From: Pieris napi
Lineage: Eukaryota; Arthropoda; Insecta; Lepidoptera; Pieridae
Reading direction: 5' to 3'
Assembly: GCF_905475465.1 (NCBI RefSeq)
Contig: NC_062234.1
Location: 13,415,001 to 13,479,000 of the forward strand
DNA: 64,000 bases
Part shown: piece by piece, positions 30,301 through 42,300 of the stretch
Position numbering within the stretch: position 1 is the stretch's first letter
Layout of the letters: each line of letters begins with the position of its first letter
The notes under the pieces: generated by a model
Databases searched by the model: none
What the model was told of the DNA's origin: nothing
Seen by the model: only the letters and a program-made list of their open reading frames with translations
Translations under genes and position numbers: made by a program

Positions 30301-33300
30301 AATGTTAGTTGTAGTATAGGCTCATAACAAATAGTTAAACAAGCTTGTTAATATTTATTATCTTAATATAGATACAGTCACAACCGTTTACGACTACATC
30401 GTTTAGAACAACATACCGATTATATTGACCAAAATCAAAGGTCCCGGCTGAATTCTATTTAGGTTTCTACTTAATAACAACGTCATCGGCTGTTACGACT
30501 ATCGGTTTTTACCAAATATGAGTAGTCCCTTCGATGTCGTTATATCAGATTTTGACTGTACATTAAGCATGTTATTCTTGACTCAGAATAGTTATCCATG
30601 TTTATATTTTTTTTTAAATTCCTATAAAAACATTTTAACTTCAACAAAAATATACTAAACACCAATAGGTATGAAAAAATCATCCCACGTGATCGTAATG
30701 GCGGCGACCAACCGCCCCAATTCGATTGACGCAGCGTTACGTCGTTTCGGGCGATTCGACCGCGAAATTGATATCGGAATACCGGACGCCACAGGCCGCC
30801 TTGAAATCCTACGTATACACACCAAGAACATGAAGCTGGGCGATGATGTTGATTTGGAACAGGTAGGTTTTCTTTTACACAACCTTTTACAACGTGACCT
30901 GTTCAGGAACACTTCAAGAGAAGAAAAGATTTTTTTTAAATTCTTTTGACGTGATAACGTCTTTAAAATCGTTTTAGTCAGGTGACATGTTCAGAAACTT
31001 GTGTCACACCAAAACCTCACGAGCGCGATCGCAGGTATAACGAGAGAGAGACGGACCGATCTCCCGTCTCATCTCGAGCGCTGCCAGTCATTCCGTGAAT
31101 GTATGAAGAAAAATGTATATCATAGTCGAATAAGTAAACTTGTCATTTTACACCCGAAATTTATCATCAAAAGCGTGAATAAAACTATAGATGTAATTTA
31201 AAATTTGAAAAAATTGTTATCTTCATTAATTCCTTACTTCCCAAAAACTTATATCACCAATAAGACGTTATCACGTAAACATCTCGATCGTAAACCTACT
31301 TTACAAACAACCAATATTTTTTTTATTTATTCGTACTTCATTACGTTAAAAGGGCGGCCTCATCTTACTTAGAACTCAAGAAGAGACTTTCAGTAATAAA
31401 GTATTTCATGTATCTTGTTTTCTCTTTGTGTTAACAGATAGCAGCAGAATCTCACGGTCACGTTGGTGCTGACTTGGCTTCGCTGTGCTCAGAGGCTGCT
31501 CTCCAGCAAATTAGAGAGAAGATGGATCTTATTGACCTTGAGGACGACCAGATTGATGCCGAGGTGCTCAACTCTTTGGCTGTCTCCATGGACAACTTCC
31601 GTGTAAGTTTTCTTTCTTGGTGACTTTTACTTTGTAGAGAATACTTTCGTTTCGTAGGCCAATGTTTTAGTTTTAAAGATCTTAAATATATGCTATATTT
31701 TATTTTTATTACTAAAAAAAATAATTGCAAAAATCAGTACAAATTATAATAATACCATTTTATCATATTAAAATTTCAGTACGCTATGACCAAGTCGTCG
31801 CCATCTGCTCTCCGTGAGACCGTAGTGGAGGTGCCCAACGTATCATGGACCGACATCGGAGGTCTCCAGAACGTTAAGAGGGAGCTCCAAGAGCTGGTTC
31901 AGTACCCGGTGGAACACCCTGACAAGTTCTTGAAGTTTGGTATGCAGCCATCTCGTGGAGTTCTCTTCTATGGACCGCCTGGTTGTGGTAAGTTTTGATG
32001 TCTTATATTATTAATAATAAACTAGGTGATCCGGCAAACTTCGTGCCGTCTAACAATCAATTTTCTGAAAGTAATACAATGATACTAAATAAATTTTTTG
32101 TTCATTACTTTATTAAATGCAAATTCAAAAATCATTTATACATAAATGTTCATATGAACGTTTACATTTATTGCCAAATCAAGGGCGTAGAACGGAAGAG
32201 AAGAACTGGCAATAAACTCTCCGCTACTCTTTTAAGAAATTATCACAAAACGAAAATATAAGCACGCACGCATAATTTTTTTTTATTACAACCAATATAT
32301 ATGTCAATTATTTTTCATTATTGATTTTATTTCTCTTTATATTCTGTTATTATTCAATTTATTATGTAAAATTCTTAAAAGGCCGGCAACGCACTCGCGA
32401 GCCCTCTGGCGTTGATAGTGTCAATGTCCATGGTATCACTTAACATCAGGTGAGCCTCCTTTCCGTTTGCCCCCTGTTCTATAAGAAAAAAAAATCTATA
32501 TTCATAAATATTAACCATATAAAAGTGTCAATGAAACAAAATGTTAGCCGTCTTATTTGCGTGTCTGATCTTTTCCCTTATAGGATTTTAGGCAAATTGA
32601 TTACCATAATATTATCATTGTACAGGTAAGACCCTGCTGGCCAAGGCTATTGCCAACGAGTGTCAGGCTAACTTCATCTCGGTGAAAGGCCCGGAACTAC
32701 TCACCATGTGGTTTGGAGAATCCGAGGCTAACGTGCGAGATATCTTCGACAAGGTAAAAGAAATCAATTTTTAAATTATCATTTTGTTTGAAGTTATTTT
32801 TTAGATGAAATTGAGAAGCAGCTTACAAATATGTAATTATTTTATTCCTTTTCATAAGTGTTATTTTTTTTAATTGATTGAATTCTTAGGCCCGTTCCGC
32901 ATCCCCCTGCGTGTTGTTCTTCGACGAGCTGGACTCGATCGCCAAATCCCGAGGGGGCTCCGTTTCGGATGCCGGAGGAGCCGCAGACAGGGTCATCAAC
33001 CAGATTCTCACAGAGATGGACGGCATGGGGGCTAAGAAGAATGTCTTCATCATCGGTGAGTAGACCCAATGAAGTCCTACTAAAACATGAACGTATCTAG
33101 AAATAACATTAATTTAATTCGAGTTTTGTTTAATAGCTGTACTTAGAGTAGTTCATTATGGGTTACCGGTTTCTTAAACAGTTTAGATTAAAATATATTC
33201 AACACAAATACGATGTAAAATTCCTTAATATGATGCTAATCAATTATTAACTTATTGGGTGTTAAATTTTCTAGATTTAATTTCGGTCGATTCGACCTAT

Positions 33301-35179
33301 ATTTTTTTTGTTTGTGTTTGTGGGTAGGAGGAGAGGTCTTGAAATATATTTACTTAATTATTACTATTATTAATATAATGGGTAACCATACTTTAACGAT
33401 TCAGGCGCCACAAACCGTCCGGACATAATCGATCCCGCTATTCTTCGTCCGGGACGTCTGGACCAGCTGATTTACATTCCTCTGCCCGACGAGAAGTCCC
33501 GCGAGGCCATTCTGCGAGCCAATCTCCGCAAGTCGCCTATCGCCAAGGACGTTGATCTTACTTACATCGCTAAGGTATTATATACTTTTTTAATTACCTA
33601 TGTATTTATATAACCTTAAAAGAACTAATGTAGGATATTTGTCAAAGTACATTTCTTCATAGAGAATGTGACTTAGAGCGAGAACACATGCACCGGGCTT
33701 TGCAGGCGCTCGACTAGCGTTAGAATTACGTTTTCTTAAAACTTTATTTTTATAATCGGGACTTTCCATATCCCTAATTGGTCTCTTTTCGATTTCATCG
33801 ATAATTCGTAATTCGATAATACGTCCTCCATTTTCGTCAACGTGGGTCCGCTCTTAACGAAAGCGCGCGTTCTAATGTTCAACAAAATGGCCGCTCATGT
33901 ATCATGAAGCGCGCGGCAAACCCTTGCGCAACGCTCGTTCTAACAAATCTGTAAATGGCGCAAACACAACACTTCAATCAGACCTCGTATTTCTTACAAC
34001 GTTACCAAAGGCGCAAAAACGTCTAATTTGTACTCGCTCCAATTTTACTTTTACTGCCAGTTATTTTTGTGTAAGGTAAAAACTAAAAAGTCATAATTTT
34101 TATCAATTTCTGTTCACCATAGGCGTATACAAGCGACCCAAAGCGAGCCTGAAATTAACTTGATTTGTTTTCTAACTCTTCATACATATTAGATTATATT
34201 GTTTTGAATGGTATTTACGAGGCAATATTTTGGAATTAAGAATATGTTCATAACAGGTTACCCAAGGATTCAGTGGTGCTGATCTGACAGAGATATGCCA
34301 ACGCGCGTGTAAGCTGGCCATCAGACAGGCCATCGAGGCTGACATTCAGAAGGAGAGGTCGCGCCAACAGCAGGCCGCCGCTGCGGTTATGGATGTGAGT
34401 GTATTTAATATATATATTTGTAGCTTTTTCTATGGAAACAGTAAACTCTGTACTTGGGCCTTTATACCAATTTTTTTTTTTACGGAATCTTGCCTATACT
34501 AGAAACACTCGTACATTGGTACATAAAGAAAAATAATATTTGTTTTAATGTGACAAACACTTAACATACAAATATATCTAGCAAATAATATATTCTATTT
34601 CATAAAATCTTATGATTGAATTTAGGTCATAAACTATTTAGTACTTTTTATTGACGATTCCACGAATTGTGTTAGATGGATGAAGAAGACCCGGTGCCGG
34701 AGATAAGCCGCGCCCACTTCGAAGAGGCCATGAAGTTCGCACGTCGTTCGGTGTCAGACAACGACATTCGCAAGTACGAGATGTTCGCGCAGACGCTGCA
34801 GCAAAGTCGTGGTTTCGGCACTAACTTCAGGTAATATAAAATAGCAATACGTTAATATAGCAATAATATTAAATTCTGTTGAATTTTTAATCTTTAGATT
34901 TTTTTTTTTGTATTAAAACTAATTTGATAATCATGAATGTAGAAAATAGAAGTTTTTATTTATTTGTTGTGTCCTCCAGTATTTTACATTAAAACACAGT
35001 TAAGAGTTAATACCACTCCATCAATACGGATCAATTCTTTGATAAGTTGTCATAATAAATATTTTGTAACTATTTATAGATTCCCAACAAGCGGCGGTGC
35101 ATCAGGCGGAACGGGCACTTCGGGCGGAGACCAGCCCACCTTCCAAGAAGAAGGCGCAGATGATGATCTCTATAGCTAG
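27303..35179 (+). CDS. TER94: TER94, AAA+ ATPase VCP/p97 (Cdc48), 15 exons
   Basis: Exons: 27303-27319, 27639-27744, 28034-28287, 28791-28983, 29142-29352, 29876-30088, 30669-30862, 31438-31602, 31780-31987, 32626-32753, 32890-33055, 33405-33574, 34257-34394, 34676-34830, 35080-35179. All phases agree; the 2418 bases give 805 residues, the family length. The protein is a hexameric segregase that extracts ubiquitinated clients from the ER membrane, chromatin and complexes for the proteasome. Seen: N domain (1-190), D1 ATPase with Walker A GPPGTGKT (near 243-250) and Walker B IIFIDELDAI, D2 with GPPGCGKT split between exons 9 and 10 and VLFFDELDSI, arginine-finger region FRPGR-like RPGRLDQL, and the conserved C-terminal DDDLYS tail that binds cofactors. 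Codons are GC-richer than in neighbours, as for a highly expressed gene. Nothing is broken. Confidence 0.97.
29353..29875. other. TER94 intron 5, nothing recognised
   Basis: Plain AT-rich intron without repeat or RNA signature. Confidence 0.6.
30140..30305 (-). repeat. tRNA-derived SINE fragment in TER94 intron 6
   Basis: Matches the body of the SINE at 62485-62714 (TTTAGGTCTGGGCCTCAGAT, AATAGGCAAGTAGGTGATCA) and lacks the tRNA-like head. Confidence 0.65.
32010..32480 (-). repeat. Two repeat fragments in TER94 intron 9
   Basis: The part 32150-32230 matches in reverse the LINE 3'-end repeat at 14882-15040 (elements of GGCGTAGAACGGAAGAGAAG). The part 32383-32480 is a reverse copy of the dispersed repeat at 10485-10690 (GGCCGGCAACGCACTCGCGA). 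Confidence 0.5.
33575..34256. other. TER94 intron 12, repeat-like CG-rich patches
   Basis: Patches at 33690-33720 and 33840-33960 (for example GAAAGCGCGCGTTC) are richer in CG than the rest and may be an old DNA transposon; no inverted repeat could be defined. Confidence 0.3.
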
Positions 35180-35354
35180 ATCCATTTAGAAAGACGGACT
35201 TACATACATGTGGGAGGGGATAGTACCTTTGTATGCCTAAGAAATATAGTTTGGATAGACGTTGTTGTTTTGATCGAAGCGCGAAGGATTTACTTAAATT
35301 ATCGTCTCATGTCTTCGGCATTTGTCCGGGTTTAACGCCAGTATTACACATTTA

Positions 35355-35360
35355 AATAAA
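35355..35360 (+). terminator. Poly(A) signal of TER94
   Basis: AATAAA 176 bases after the TER94 stop codon. A second AATAAA is near 35609. Confidence 0.55.
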
Positions 35361-35876
35361 ACTCTTACGTATTTCTATTATTTACATAACTCGCCGTCTC
35401 TCAGCGGAAAAGCACTCGAACGTCGAGTTATGTAAATATTGAAATGAATTCTCGTTTATATCCGACCATTTGTAAGCTGCATTTAAAGTACAGAAATTGA
35501 TCAGCTGGTACACAAATCTTCGAGCATTCCCAAATATCGGACCTATTTACGATCACGACTTGTCCAAAGATTTGAGATTATGTGTATGTTTGGCCGTCAG
35601 TATCGTCGAAAATAAACGATATCCTCGAATAACTTGGATCGTTGATTTTTGATGAGTTTCAGTTATAGGATATATTTAAGAAATGTATAAGGGTTGAATC
35701 ACGAGCGTTAGCCGGTGCAAATACCTGCACAATACTTATTGTATTTTATATTTGGCCGAATGTCACAAAAACACGTATTGTCAACGCGAAGCCAAAACAG
35801 GCATTACACAGTATCGCAGTGATTTTTTAATTAAATATTTTATAGATCTAATGATGTTTTATTTCTTAACCCTCTA

Positions 35877-36131
35877 TAGTAATTCCCTACCTTTTTGGTG
35901 CCATGCCCCACCTTCCCCTTACTAAAATTCTTATGTCCCCTCCATCCCTATTAATATACATAATTTTTATATAAATAATTGAAATGTTCACTTAAGAAAC
36001 ATTTAATGATAAGTTTGAGGAAGAAATTACTGGTAAATTATTAACGACAAACAGTGAATAAATTTTCAGAACATTGAATATCCTCCCTTAATAGAATTGC
36101 CCCCCTGTGGGGCCCCACGTTGGGAAACTGC
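35877..36131. mobile_element. Probable degenerate hAT element
   Basis: The left end reads TAGTAATTCCCTACC and the right end, reversed, CAGTTTCCCAACGTGG, the CAG-TTCCCAA pattern of hAT terminal repeats. Related CTCTA sequences flank both ends. The inside is C-rich and non-coding. Confidence 0.4.
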
Positions 36132-36929
36132 TCTATACTATGTAGGTCACTACTGAATTTGTTTTGGGACCTTAATAAAAGATACCAGGGAAAGGATCGA
36201 TGTTATTGCAATGGCCCTATATGCAGCTAAATACGACTACAATATATTCACACGTTACCTCTACCAGAGACACTTTGGAGTGATGTATCTCTTACATCCG
36301 CGACCCTGTTTGGGTATGGATGGTGGATTATGACCGGGTAATGCCTGAGAAGAGAGAGGGCTATATCAGTATACCTATTTAGGATTCCTACGGGTCGGGC
36401 GCATAATAGAGTGGACATAAAAGAGACAGGGTCTGCCGGTTCTAAGGAAGAATATGAGAAGGAATTGTCAACTGTTAGATGTACGCGCACACACCAGTTT
36501 GGCGAGAGGTAGACCTATTTGTTAGTACTCCGATAGAGAAACCAAAAGTTGCTTGATTTATTAAATATAGATTTATCCCAGTGTAGGTATTATTGTGTAG
36601 TTCTTTCGCATGAGTAATAACGGTGTTGTTAGAAATAAATATTTAATTCTATGTAAGGCATATTGTTTCTTTGAGATCATGCTGAATTATCCTTGTACTT
36701 ATTCAAAATGTTAGTTGATTTGATTTCCGGGGAAACAAAAATATTTCAGCATATTGGGAGTTACGAATTTGTTTTTGAAAATAAATGACCATTGATATTT
36801 TTTTGTTGTAGATTTACCTATCTACATATAGGTTTATATTTGTATAATGTCAAAGTACCAACTCATTGTCAAGGGATCAATAAATGTGCCTTTTTTACAC
36901 GAACAACACGCTCCTCAATTTTTTATAAA
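36132..36929. other. Intergenic and 5' flank of the coiled-coil gene
   Basis: Contains no supported gene. An acceptor-like ttgttgtag at 36802-36810 could end an intron in the 5' UTR of the next gene. Confidence 0.4.
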
Positions 36930-39086
36930 ATGCCCCAATTTAGTGACAATTATTACCAGCGCAAATGTTTCTTCGAACGAGACCAAGTGCCAACGCAGAG
37001 CGTGATGAAGAATAAAATGACACCTCCTCTGGCTGCAGTATATTTTAAATCCATGACACCAAAACTTAAAGTTCTAGCTGGTCTTGAACCACCCATGAAG
37101 GGAGGCGGGACTGACTGGTATGTGCCACCTCGAGACATCCTACAAGGAAAAGCTGTTTTAAAGCCAGAGAAAAAAGAACATCTTGCAAAACTGGGATTTA
37201 TTGGTATCGACTTTTTTGGAGACCGGTTAGTCGAACAACATTACAAAAACATGGATGAGGAAGAAAAACAAGTTCTCGAAGAAAATGACGCAAATTGGAA
37301 AAGAAAAGTGGAAATAAGTTCACGACAACAATGGGATGAGACATCCAAAGACGCCGCGAACAACAATACAACCAAAATACGAAACGCATTTGAAGAATTC
37401 AGGATAATATATACTAGCTCAATAAATAACGTTGAAGCTTTGCTATTTGATGCAGCTATTAAAGAAATAGAGACAGTTAGTGATGCAGCACACAAAAAGA
37501 TGGAGGCGAAATTTAAAAAGCTCGTTAAGCAACAAGCAACGACATTATATAATTTATATGCAAATATTTTAGATAAAGAAAAAACAAGACTGAAAAATAA
37601 ATTTTTGGAAAACATAGAAAAATCTCGTACGAATACAACAAATCATTTACATAATATAAATTTAGATAAACACGTAGCAGTAGAAAAGTTACGTCTTTTT
37701 GTTGAATGTCAGAATTTAGCATGCCAAGCTTATGTCGCTCTGAAGGAAAGAGAGGAATGTAGATTAGATATGGAAAAATCTGAGAATATACACCAGAAAA
37801 AAATAAGAAAGTTAAAAGAAGAAATTGCTTTGAAAGAATTCGAAATTCAACTTTCCAAAGAGAAGGAAAAGAAAAGGCAAGAGTTTATTAAAGTTTGGAA
37901 GAAAAAGGTATGTCACGTTGTCAAAAAATTTCAAGAGTTCGTTGGTTATTGCTTAAAATTATTACCGAACCATGCCGATTTCTTTATTAATATGGAGAAA
38001 TTGATGTTATTACATCTTAGCGACGTCATGGAAAATCCTAGCTCTGAAAGCATTTTCAGCCCGGAGCCAGAATCGGATAAGGATCCAGTGGCGAGACCGC
38101 ATCCATTTTATGTATTTTGTGATAAGGGTTTTAAACCTAACATAGATCAGAATCTCTGTCCGAAGCATTGTACGTCCAGTGCGTCGCATTTCCCGGTTGT
38201 TATTGTAAATAACAAATTGATTTACACTAAATGCGACAACTTTGACACGTTCCCGGAACAAATTAAGATGTTTATTGATGGAAATCGAGGGCAGGACAGC
38301 GATGTACTTGATGACCATGATTATACATACGATATACCCGTGAAAAGTACATCCTCCCAGCAGATTCTTGAATTAAAGCTGGAGAGCTCTATAATGCAGA
38401 TATTACAAAAAGAAATACCAAATATAAGGCAGGTTCCCACCAAGTGTTGCTATTGTAAAATTCCGTATTGCTTCTGTAGTCCTTTGCACGCTTCAGAAAT
38501 CATAATCCAAAAACCAATTCAACCGGAAAAACCCAGTGTAGTAGCAGAAATATCGTCAGGTGAAAAAATCACTACTCGCAAAATAGAATTGGAACATCAA
38601 CGTGAGCCTAAATGGGACAGTTATATGAAATACGTCGAACCACAAAAGTGCAAATGCGGTAAAAGAGCTAAAAAACATCTGGAAGAACATTTGCCGGCAT
38701 ACATGAGAAAACTGTCAGCATTTGAAGAGGTGGATTTGCCCAACTATGAACCATGTCCTCTCGATACATTAAAGATTTTAGTAAAACAAGCAAGAGGAAA
38801 GAAAACTCCTCCTCCTACTCCTGAGAAGGTGGAGTCTAAGACAAAGAATGTTTGTACGCAATATTCTGATTTAGAATTTGAAGAGCTGTGTACTTGTTTC
38901 TCAGATGAAGGAATAGAAAAATTATTCCAGAAGTTAATAGTTGAATCCAGGCTATTCGACAAAGCCGCTGAGCCAAAGTTCAAGATCGTGGATGGCTCTA
39001 TAGCTGGATCAGATTTAGATAAAGAACCCAGTTCCTTCGCCGAAAACAGAGCATATTCATTACGGAATTTGATTCACCGGTTCTAG
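36930..39086 (+). CDS. Uncharacterised coiled-coil protein, intronless
   Basis: A single-exon frame of 718 codons from ATG 36930 (the frame opens 46 codons earlier, but that part is unlike protein and the ATG sits in AAAATG context). Residues 1-100 are basic with a proline-containing segment (WYVPPRDILQGKAVL). Residues 110-370 are strongly helical and charged, a long coiled coil (EEEEKQVLEEN, KKIRKLKEEIALKEFEIQL, SKEKEKKRQEFIKVW). The C-terminal half carries cysteine clusters (CCYCKIPYCFC and KCKCGKRAKKH) and a proline run before the end. No enzyme motif, signal peptide or membrane helix is seen. The layout resembles structural proteins of sperm tails or centrosomes, but that is a guess. It converges tail to tail with the GON-4-like gene. 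AATAAA at 39203-39208 is a plausible poly(A) signal. Confidence 0.75.
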   Translation: MPQFSDNYYQRKCFFERDQVPTQSVMKNKMTPPLAAVYFKSMTPKLKVLAGLEPPMKGGGTDWYVPPRDILQGKAVLKPEKKEHLAKLGFIGIDFFGDRLVEQHYKNMDEEEKQVLEENDANWKRKVEISSRQQWDETSKDAANNNTTKIRNAFEEFRIIYTSSINNVEALLFDAAIKEIETVSDAAHKKMEAKFKKLVKQQATTLYNLYANILDKEKTRLKNKFLENIEKSRTNTTNHLHNINLDKHVAVEKLRLFVECQNLACQAYVALKEREECRLDMEKSENIHQKKIRKLKEEIALKEFEIQLSKEKEKKRQEFIKVWKKKVCHVVKKFQEFVGYCLKLLPNHADFFINMEKLMLLHLSDVMENPSSESIFSPEPESDKDPVARPHPFYVFCDKGFKPNIDQNLCPKHCTSSASHFPVVIVNNKLIYTKCDNFDTFPEQIKMFIDGNRGQDSDVLDDHDYTYDIPVKSTSSQQILELKLESSIMQILQKEIPNIRQVPTKCCYCKIPYCFCSPLHASEIIIQKPIQPEKPSVVAEISSGEKITTRKIELEHQREPKWDSYMKYVEPQKCKCGKRAKKHLEEHLPAYMRKLSAFEEVDLPNYEPCPLDTLKILVKQARGKKTPPPTPEKVESKTKNVCTQYSDLEFEELCTCFSDEGIEKLFQKLIVESRLFDKAAEPKFKIVDGSIAGSDLDKEPSSFAENRAYSLRNLIHRF

Positions 39087-39384
39087 AAGAGTTATTTAAG
39101 AAGGAGGACTGTATATTTTAGATACATTTATTAATTTATAAAATTGTTATTGACTGGTGTCCGCGACTTTGTATACATTAACTTTTTCCCGGCATTAGAT
39201 TTAATAAAATAAAACCACAAAAAACAATCAACCGTATCTTCCATTATTCATTGTTAACCGCTCAGAATTATTAACTGGAGAAATTTATGACAGACATAAG
39301 TTAATAAGTGAAACCAGAGCACTGATTAAAATATTTATATTTTTATAAAACTATAAATATCTTAGAGCTAATAAATTCAGTCCA

Positions 39385-42300
39385 TCACGTAACTGCATTA
39401 ACTGCCATCTGTTGCAGGAGGTTCATGACGTGGCAGAACCTTTCCTTGACCTCAGTCTGCGAGCGATGCGGCAGCAGCTCACACACTCGTACTAGCACCT
39501 TATCTGACCCACCTTCCCCTTTCAAAACCTCTAGCATAGTCTTATCTTCTTCTCTCGTCCAACTCTTCACTTCACTTTTAGCATCTTTAGGCTTTTTGTC
39601 TTCTTTTTTCAAACTCATTTTTAATTCTTTAACCCTTTTATCATTCACTTTCTTTTTATCGTTAGTTTTCCCTTTTACTTTTACCTGCTTGATATCCTTT
39701 TTTGTGTTATCATTAACGTCTTTAACAGTTTTTGTGGGTGATTTGGTCTGTTTTCTGGATTTTTTGGGGGGAACCTTGCGATTTCTGTTCCTTTTAGTAG
39801 ATCTTTCTTCTTCAGAGTCTGTGGGAGAGAGAAATGTGTTGGGAGCCAGCCGCCTCCAGTGGACTCGATAAGGTTCTTTGCTGTAGGGATATGTAACGCA
39901 GGCGGATCTTAATAACTTGCCGTGTTGAAGAAAGACGCGTCCGTGAAGGTACTGGAACAAGTAATAGTATCATTTAAGCCCTTTTAGACTAGACTTAAAA
40001 CTTTAAAGATTTTTTTTCAAGAAGAAGAATTCACTAATTAAATGTATATGCCATAAAGTCTAAATTAGCTCAGTAATAGTATATTTCATTACGAGTGCGG
40101 AAAGCCTGTCATTGCAAAGAGTTCCGACAAACGTCGGAACAAGTTGCAATGATGGTTCCGCACGTGTACTGAACGACTATTTTTAATACAGTTGCGAAAA
40201 AATTAAGCTATTTAATAAAAACACAATAGACTCAACTAACTAATCATTTATTTCTTATAAAAGGTATAATTCCCATATTCTTTGAAATTACAGTTTTTTT
40301 ACTAACTGGGGAAGTTTTAGGTTGCATATTTACCGTTTGAGACAAACTATTATTAATTTCGTATGATTGTTGTATAATATAAAAAACAACTGAACTAGCA
40401 AAGAACATTTTCATGTATATTTAATATATAATATAACAAACAACTAAACTAGCAAAGATATTTTTTGGAAAATGGCGCCAACTGTAAAAGAATATGGGCA
40501 GAGATTTTTTTTCTTCACCCATTCTGGGTAGGCAAAGGGAACTATGCCCATACAGCCAAATCTTCAGTATAATTTTTTTATTGATATGAAATTTAATGAG
40601 ATGAAATGAAATGAAACCTAACCTTAAACTCATTGAATCAAATCATTAAATCTGATATTAAAACAAATTAGTAGCTTCTTTTTTGAAATATTTGCATGAA
40701 TTATAAAAACCTCTATGAATTTTTTTAGTAAAAACTTCGTGGTTGTTTTTTTTCTTTTTAATAGACATTATTTTGACAGTTGGGAAAGAGAACGCACGAG
40801 TGCGGAAAAGGTAAAGAAAAAGCACGAGTGTGTAATAGCTCACATCCCGAACGCTATACGTCCCTGCAATACGACACTTTTTGAGCAACTGTATTAAAAA
40901 ATACATTTCGAAGCGCTCAGATAGATAATGTACAAGGAAACGCACAACAATGAACACTATTAAACTAAATTATATCTCTGAACCTTATCACATATGTATA
41001 TATATGACAATACATATGACTATATGTAAATAGTATACATATAGTCAATATCTATTACAATATGACTCTAAACCCTGGTCCCGCGCTCGAAAACCGGCTG
41101 TACCCAATGGATTTAAATTTGTGAAATTAATAATCCACGGAATCCACAACATCTAAGTTTACAGTTTGAAATATCAAAAAACAGATACAGAAATCTCAAT
41201 TTAATAAAAACCTTAGTTAATTGAGGGTAGATATATGTATAAATACTTACAGCTGAATCAAGACCATCTTTTACATCCAGTTGTCTTTTCTTATCTTCCA
41301 GCTCAAACTCCCAAACATCATAGCCCTTATCACATTCCAGGCAGCTTTCATCCATAAGATCTGTACTACCCTCGTAAGCACTGAAAATCAATATTTTATA
41401 TTTCTACTAACTTGACTGGCATTATTATTATAAGGTAGGTTTGTAAATATTATCAATAGTAAATTAGAGATATTCATTATTGATAATGTGATGCCGACTC
41501 ATCAGCTAAACTTCGCCAAAGACCACCAAATATAAAAAGAAATTGTTCTCTTCTTAAGAATAAATAAGTAATTTAAGTTTAGTTAAAATGTGTATGGTAT
41601 TATTTTTATCATCTCGGTATTTACCAATAAAGAAAAAACTAATGTGCGAAAAAATACGCGACAGTTCAATCAAGACAGTGAATCGAACTTGTAGATTGTC
41701 TCTCAGTGACAGTTACAATACATTTATCTATATTTTTTAATAATTCTTTAAAAAAAAACAAAATAGAAACGGCCATGCATGAATTTATAAAATAATACCT
41801 ATCAGGCGGGCGTTCATCGGGAAACAGAGACTTAAACACCTGTGCAAGCTTAGGGTTTGACCGGAGATGAGGCAGCACCCGACTCCTCATTTCCTGGCTT
41901 GATCCATTGTTAATGCCAGCGGTGATAGCTCGTAGGATTTTACGGTACACTGTAGGTTTTCGTCCTATTGTTTTCTGGAAATATAAGTGTTATGAATAAA
42001 ATATTTCTTTGATTAATTTATTTATTTAAACTTTTTTCCACATGAAATAACCTACAAGGAATCTAGTTCACCCGCTTTAGTTAATTTGGCTTGGCAGTGC
42101 TACATTTGAAAAGTTAGATTGTTGGTGAAATTTTTAGAACTTGAAGTACTCACTTTTTTCTCAAAAGATTCATTTTGAGAAAAAAGTGAGTTAGGTAATG
42201 GAAATTTTTACCTATTTTCTACACATAAGCCTATTTGCATATTATGTAGGTTTGGTACATTAAAGATTTTTACTTTCAGTTCAATTTAATATCTACACCT

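Noticed and set aside
39425..39871. 148-codon plus-strand ORF
   Set aside because: It is the reverse complement of the last GON-4-like exon; its Leu/Ser/Phe-rich composition mirrors the Lys-rich linker.
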